A DNA stretch of 64,000 nt, from NCBI GenBank assembly GCA_022575985.1, contig JAKSXM010000132.1, positions 17,360,001 through 17,424,000 on the forward strand. Direction: 5' to 3'. The notes under the pieces were generated by a model. It ran no database searches and had not been told where the DNA came from. It was given only the letters and a program-made list of their open reading frames with translations. The position numbers were made by a program, and so were the translations under genes. Of this stretch, positions 57,439-64,000 are shown one piece after another. Origin of the DNA: Anagrus nilaparvatae (Eukaryota; Arthropoda; Insecta; Hymenoptera; Mymaridae). How positions within the stretch are numbered: position 1 is the first letter of the stretch; each line of letters opens with the position of its first letter.

Positions 57439-60400
57439 CTATGTTTGACCTCTTCTTGATAGTGAAGATTTTAAATCAGTAACAATCATATTTGTGCTAC
57501 CAGGCAGTAATTGAGGTAATAGGATAGGATGTGTAGAACTTGAAACATTAGTTTCTGTTATTGGGGTTCCATTATTTGACCAATTTCTACACTGTTGTAC
57601 GTATTCTAAAGTTCGCCTATATGAATCCTGACGCATTCCTTGGGGTGGCTTAATAGGTGAGCCTTGTTGTGATTGACTGATATCTCTACATTGAATTTCT
57701 GGAACATTTCCATTGTGATGATGTAGTAAACCAGGTGCGCAGCATTGTTCTGTATTATATCCCCATTGGCATTCACTACCACAACCATTAAAATGTTGCT
57801 GCTCTTGAGGATTTTGAGGATTTTGTACATGTTGCATTTGATTATGATAACCGTGATTACAATACTGAATGTGACAAGTAGTTTGAGTGCATGTCCTTAT
57901 AGGTTCCTTATGTACCATATTTTGTTGAATATTAGTTGGTGGACAAACATTAGAATTTGCGTTAGGATGAACGCAACTGTTACTTGATGCTTGTGAACAA
58001 GGACTAAGAACTTGCTGCATTTCAGGTGACGCGATTTTTTGATAAGATGCAACTGGTTGAGAGCAAATTGATGCAGCTCTAGTGCATGGTTCAGAAGGAT
58101 TTGGGCTCATCATTGGCATTGTAGGATTAGGCTTAGGTTGATTAACCATATGACAATGATCTAAATTACCGTTGACATGCATAGGAGTAGAACATTGTTC
58201 AGCACCTGGTGACATGGTACAGCGATTGTGCATTACTGCGACAGGCAAAGGTCGATTTACTTGCTGAGCACATTGAGGAGACATTGGTTGACATGGTGTT
58301 CCAGGTGGTCTGTTTATGTGTGCACCTGAACAAACTGGACCAGGAATGCTATGCATTGGAGAACATGGTTGGCTGATTGGTTGATATGCTAGTTGTCCAT
58401 TACAATTATTATTATTCATTTGATTCTGGCAACCATAATTTTGGTAGAAATTTTGTTGTTGATTATTGGCTTTTACACAATTTCGGCTCATCTGGGCAGT
58501 ATTTTGATGTGGGTTATGCATAATTTGCTGAGGAGCTAAGGCTCCAGCTGCTGGAGATGACATTGGTTGATCATTTATATGATTTGAAGAGTAGCTTGGT
58601 GCTCCAGGTGACATTACTTGGCCCATGTTAGAAGCTTGTGATTGGCAACTTGGAGATCCATAGCTTTGTCCAGGACAGTATGCAGGCGCAGGATTTGGCC
58701 GATTATTCTGGCATTGAGAATATGGTGAACCTGCTGCCGGGTAATCTGAACAAGGTTGTGGTTGATTTTGTGTATTATTATTTTGAGCATTAGCATTGAA
58801 ACACTGAGTTTGCTGAGCATTAAAGTTACACGGTGGTGCTGGTCTTTGATTGCAATGTAGAGGATTAGTACAAATCGGGGATCGGCAGTTAGGTAATGGA
58901 CTACCTCTGAAGTTTACTTGTGGACCAGTAGCTTGTACTTGGTTTAGATATTGTATCATTTCATCTGGTATGACAAGTTTATTTTCAAGCATTTCATTTT
59001 CACCAACTTCATCAAGAGCAACTTCTTGGTTTGGATGTAATTCCGGAAGTTGAGCAGATCGTGGTCTAGGAGGCATTGGAGGTGATGTTCGCTGGCTTTG
59101 TACACCTCTAGCTGGTTCTGACATACGACGATCGCCAACTGCTGACTGTGGACAATTACTTTGAATGGACCAGTTTGCTGGAATAACTTGTGCTCCCTAG
59201 AAAAATAATTTTTTTTAAATAATACTTATTAAGGTAAAGAAATAAAAGAAATAAGAAAGTACTCAAATCCTTACCTGTAGGGACATATTTTGAGTCTGAA
59301 CAACCAGATTTCCAGAAGAGAATGGTCCTGTTACTCGATTTGATACATTAGTTCTTGCAGACATTGTGCTAAGCTGACTGCTTCTTCTAGATGTTCCTGG
59401 ACTAATTGGATCATAAAAACTACTTGCTCCAATGGGACAAGCTCTGATAGCACTCACTCCACTAGCTTGACTACTTCTTCTACTGCTGCCAAAATCGGTT
59501 GATTTCATACTGCCGTAGTATGTACTAACGGTACTATTACTATCTCTTCTTGGTTCGCTTAGAGGTTGCAATCTAAGCTGCAATTCGGACAAACTTGTTT
59601 GGCGGTTTATACCATTTCCTTCCATTTTTAGATCCGTAATTCGTCTATTTAGATCGCCGATGTTCCCTTGACCTGTCATTCCTCGCGTAATACGAGCATT
59701 TCCAACATTCATATGAGATATATTTGAACTTGCTTTGGAATTCAGTCTATTTTTCAATCGATTTCTTGTGACTGGAGGCATTTGCTGATGAGATTCCAAC
59801 CCATCAACCTGAAAAATACATTTGAAAATAATTACATATCTTAAAAAATAAAAGTTTTTAATTTAAAAGTAAAATTATAATTTACCATTGCACGTAAAGC
59901 AACGGGCAAATCAGCGATATCAAGATCTTCAGGTTCTTCGTTCCAAGGTTCTTCGGCTAGAACAACAATGTCATTTGGACCATTAAGTTCTCGCGGAATC
60001 CCTGGTGTTTCATCGCAACTTGCTATATTCATGGGGCTTCCTTGTTGCATAACACTTGGTGGACTATTCAGTTCACTTTCAGATTTAATACTTGGGCTTG
60101 AAAGACTTCCTGGTGTTTTTGGATGTAAGTCTTCACTTCGACTTGGACTATTATGCCCATTACCGTGATCGTCACTTCCACCACTTTCAGCTTTTCCGAT
60201 TCCTCCATTACTATTATTGTTATTGTTGTTGTTATTATTATTTCCACTGCTTGTATCACCACCTTTGTGTTTTTTATTAGCATAAACTTCTGGTCCATGA
60301 ACAGTTTTTACGTGTTTTCGTAAAGAAGATGGATCTGTATATCTTTTTGTGCAACCATGAACTTTACATTCATATGGTTTCTATAAATTATAGAAAAAAT

Positions 60401-62862
60401 TTAAAAATAATAAATTAAAAATTAATTTAAAACAAATTTTAAAATTAAAAAAAATTAATTACCTCGCTAGAATGAGTTCTATTTTGATGTTTTGCTCTAT
60501 CACTTGCATTACTAAATGCTTTACTACAACCAGGATATTCGCAAGTATATGGCTTTTCACCAGTATGAGATCTAAGATGAGTTTTGAGATTTTCTAAACG
60601 TGAATATGCTTTGAAACATCCTTCAAACTGAAATTAAATGATAAAAATTAGAGTAACTGATAATAATAATTTTTTCTTTTGATAAAAATTAATAACGCAA
60701 ATAAAATTAATTTTTGTTGAACATAAAATATAGACATTGAACTAAAAATTACATAAATGAATTTTAAAAAACTAAAATTGCCATATAAGTGGAAAATAAT
60801 AAAAAATACATCTAACATCCTGTATATTTAAAGCTCTTACCATACTACTGACTCAAGTAGTAAATCTCAGGATATTGAGAATATCAAATCTTATCTAATG
60901 AAATACAGTTAACATTTTATTTTTAAGTTAATTATTGACATAAATATTTTTTTAATAAAGATTTTTTTATCTTCGTATTGATTAAATAAAATTGTATCAT
61001 AAAATAGAAAAAAATAAAATAAAAAACTTACTGTGCATTTATGAGGTTTTTCACCAGTGTGTCTTCTCATATGTACAACAAGCATATATTGAGCTTTAAA
61101 TGGTTTTTCTTCTCTAGAACACTCTTCCCATCCACAAATAAAACTTTTTTTATTCGCGTGAATGTGATCGTTGTTTATATGTTTTACGAGATCGTCCTGA
61201 AAAAAAATGATCATTATTATGTGAATTGTGTATTACAACCGGTTTTAAAAAACATTTTTTATACATAAAATGTGTATTCGCGTAACGAAATAATAAATAA
61301 TGATAATGTTATTTTTACAAACCTGTGTAGGAAATTCAAGTCCACAATCTCTCCAATGGCAATTAGTTTCAATAAAATCACCAGGTTCATCTTTTAAATC
61401 TTCACTTGGGCTTAAACCTTGTGGATGATTAGTTTGTAAAGTATTTGTAGTTGCATTTGTTGTTGTTGTTACAATTTCTCTTTTAATTTTTGCTGAACCA
61501 CGTCTTGAAGACGTATCTGCTTCAGCTGTTATTGATCTATTTAATACATCAGGTACTTTTCTACATGGTTCAGGAACCTTAAAAAAAATTTAAGCATTTA
61601 AGTACATTTAAACTACTTAAAAAAATATCATATTTTAAATTTAAAAAAAAATTTGTAAAAAAAGGATTACAATGGTAGAAACAGTAGAAATGCATTTTTA
61701 TGTATAAAATGAAACTTGTATCTCAAGTTTTGGTACATTATTATAATGCAAGAGAAAGAGAAGTAAAACAAGAAATTATCTCTCCTCCTACTTTAGTCAC
61801 CACCTTCGTGAAACCCCACCTATCCACAATGTGGATTGGTAGAGTACTGGGTTTCTTATCCTTAAGGATATTACTTGAGTTATTTCATTTTTTTTTGCAA
61901 TATCTGTTTCTTTTGTACTTTAAGTAAAAATAAGTAAATGTAATGATATTTTTAGAAAATTATTAAATTTAATTAATTTATTTATTATTTTATAAAAAAT
62001 TTAAATTGTTATTAAATTATGAATTTTAAAAAAAAGGGAAGGATTGTGCAGTTGGAAATATGAGTGAAATAATAAGCGCGAAATTGGTTATAATTTGAGT
62101 AGTTCGGTATACAGGTAGAATATTTTTTTTTACATGTAAATAATATTTTGGTAACTTAATCTCACGATGTTCATGCTTATTCTTAAAAATTCGTTTAAGT
62201 TCACTTGTCAAAAAAAGGGTCTTTTTTTAAGAACAAAGGGTTTTAAAATTTTTATGATTTTTATGATGTTAAAAAAATAATTATAACTTACTTCAGTCTT
62301 AGATTGTCCAGAATTATTAATAATGTTTTGATGTGCAGCAACAGAATGTGGTGACAATGGATATAATTGTGTATGTCCAGTTAAACCATTTGGATGATTA
62401 TGTGGATGTACATGTGGATGTGTATGAGAATGTTGTGATGTTGGTGGTTGCCCATGTGGAGGTGGTGGATGTGGTGGATGTGCTGATGTTTGATGAAGAT
62501 GATTTGGCGGTATCAATGCTGCTGCTGCAGCACTACGTAATAAATGTGCTTGTAATTGTTGTAAATGTGGTGCCATACCAGGATGCATGCCTAATGCTGG
62601 ACTCATTGCTACGAATAAAAATTTTGTTTAAACTTAAATATTTAAAAATTTATTTAAAAAGAAAGGAATTTACCAGCAGAAAGATGTCCGTAACTACCAC
62701 TAGCACTACTACTTCTAGAACCATTAACAATCGATGCCAAACTATTTGGACTAAATCTAATCATACTGTCAAGATCAAATCTATCAGAATAAGGCGAACT
62801 GCTTAATGCTCTTTTACGACTTGTTCTTATTGCTGATGCTCTTGGACTACCTAGTCTAGAAC
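57439..62862 (-). CDS. ci: GLI-family zinc-finger transcription factor, cubitus interruptus; 3' eight coding exons
   Basis: Exons (minus): 62862-62674, 62608-62292, 61577-61323, 61196-61032, 60627-60463, 60380-59886, 59808-59275, 59196-57439, all GT-AG and in phase; 1291 residues are in the window, with the N-terminus beyond the right edge. Exon 1 here has [10 protein letters not shown] and GSYGHLSAG, the SYGH Sufu-binding motif. Exon 2 is His/Pro-rich. Exons 3-6 build five C2H2 fingers ([50 protein letters not shown]), the GLI set, with TGEKP linkers. Exons 6-7 contain RRDSNST, RRSSQAS and RRSSQLS, matching the PKA/CK1/GSK3 cluster that controls processing of Ci/GLI into a repressor. The last exon is a 585-residue Gln/Asn/Pro-rich activation region with an unusually high cysteine count. 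The protein is the nuclear effector of Hedgehog signalling. Identity rests on fingers, motifs and order together. Confidence 0.93.
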
Positions 62863-64000
62863 CTAAAATTACAAAAAAATAAATAATTATCATTTTGTTT
62901 GATAAAAATAAAAAATAATTGAGAATTTATCGAAGCATTTTAAATTTTTAATACTTTAAATTTGAATTATCTTGTAATGTGGTTACATTTTTTAAATTTT
63001 CTTTTCACATATTATATTATGATGTACGTGATCATATAAATATACTATTACTTCAAGAATTGCGGTTTACATTGTGTGGTATTTTAGATTAACAAGTTTA
63101 TTAAAAAAAAAATTTGTTCTTTCGTTTTATAAACCACACATAATGTGAATATATTTATTTATTTTATTATTAAAATACACGTTTTTATTTATTTTAATTT
63201 TAAGTTGGTTTTTATGTGAAATTTAATTTTTGCTCAAAATCTTATGCATACCAATTTTTTTTTCATAAAAAGTCTATAATTTCTATTTTTAAAAGCAGCA
63301 TTTAAATCAAAAAAATAAAAGTCATTATAGTTTTCAATTATAGGATCACGCTGCAAAATGTGACTCCTCTATAAATGTTTTAAAAAATATTTTATTTGCA
63401 ATGAAAGATTGAATTTTCAAAAATTCATTAGATTCCGATAAAGATCGTAAATTTACTAGTTTTGTACATAGATATGTACAAAAAAATCGTGAAAAAAAAT
63501 CTTTGTTTTACTATTTTATCGTCAAGGAATTTAAATTTTTTTGTAAATTTACTTAAATTACTAGTAATTGCGAATTTACTTAATAAAAAATATGTTCAAC
63601 GACATTAATTTATCAAAATGATTAAAATTTTTTATTTATGATTTTAAAAAAGTTACAACATTAACAGTGTAACTGTTCAAAAAAAATTTTTGTTTTTTTC
63701 AAACTAATAAATTAATTATATCATATGTGCCGCAATTTATAATCCCTGAAGGACATTAATTCACAGATTTAAAATCAAAATTATTTTCGCTCGCTTAAAA
63801 GCAAAAAGAAAGTGCCGAGCTAAAAAATATTTTGCCACCCTGCGCGTCATTATGAAAAAAAAAATTTATAATCGCAACTGATTTTTTCATTCTTTTATTA
63901 CTGCAGAGCAAGATTAAACAATTTAACCAATACAATAAAGATAATAATTACAATTGCAATTCGCTAAAAAGAATCATTCAAGCATGTATCATTAAATTTG
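62863..64000. other. Intron or upstream region of ci
   Basis: The first exon in the window starts after an acceptor at 62863 and in mid-codon, so coding exons must lie further right. No exon is recognisable in 62863-64000. A patch at 63780-63850 (GCTCGCTTAAAAGCAAAAAG, TGCCACCCTGCGCG) is less AT-rich and unidentified. Confidence 0.6.

Noticed and set aside
57606..60280. Several 60-80 codon frames over the ci exons on both strands
   Set aside because: Each is a shifted or antisense reading of confirmed ci exons.
1..64000. CRISPR array
   Set aside because: No regularly spaced direct repeats with unique spacers; the genome is plainly eukaryotic.

Overview
The window is AT-rich, intron-rich animal DNA, most likely from an insect. 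The two best-recognised genes are an arthropod Toll-type receptor and a GLI-family zinc-finger gene with the layout of cubitus interruptus. Short GT-AG introns, very AT-rich intergenic DNA and a dense transposon load fit an insect such as a parasitoid wasp, but the order cannot be fixed from the sequence.

Layout, left to right. A broken TIR-only copy of a Toll receptor (about 520-1247) is followed by remnants of a non-LTR and a Ty3/gypsy-like element. A small two-exon gene on the minus strand (5833-7081) encodes a secreted glycine/tyrosine-rich protein. A Toll receptor follows in four exons (8802-14646); its largest intron carries a foldback element that itself holds a MITE with an 8-bp target duplication. 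A repeat-filled spacer leads to an 11-exon gene (19319-26072) for a 1137-residue coiled-coil protein that I could not name. From about 26 kb to 55 kb almost everything is mobile DNA: a P-element/THAP9-like fragment, a spliced pogo/Tigger-like transposase with a complete acidic triad, a Maverick/Polinton integrase fragment, a tRNA-Ser-like Pol III unit, two long palindromes lying end to end, an EnSpm/CACTA-like transposase ruin interrupted by a LINE, three dead R1-like LINE copies, a PIF/Harbinger pseudogene, a Harbinger-like MITE and a 258-bp tandem duplication. The right end (57439-62862, minus) holds the 3' eight coding exons of the ci/GLI gene, including the SYGH Sufu-binding motif, five zinc fingers, PKA-type RRxS sites and a long Gln/Asn/Pro/Cys-rich tail. 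Its 5' exons lie beyond the window.

The host genes (Toll-type receptor, secreted Gly-rich protein, coiled-coil protein, ci) do not form one pathway. The window is mainly a record of layered transposon insertions around them. I found no CRISPR array, operon, or convincing wholly new biological system. The strongest candidates for something undescribed are the related long-foldback families, the EnSpm-like ruin with linked OB-fold-like exons, and the unidentified coiled-coil gene.
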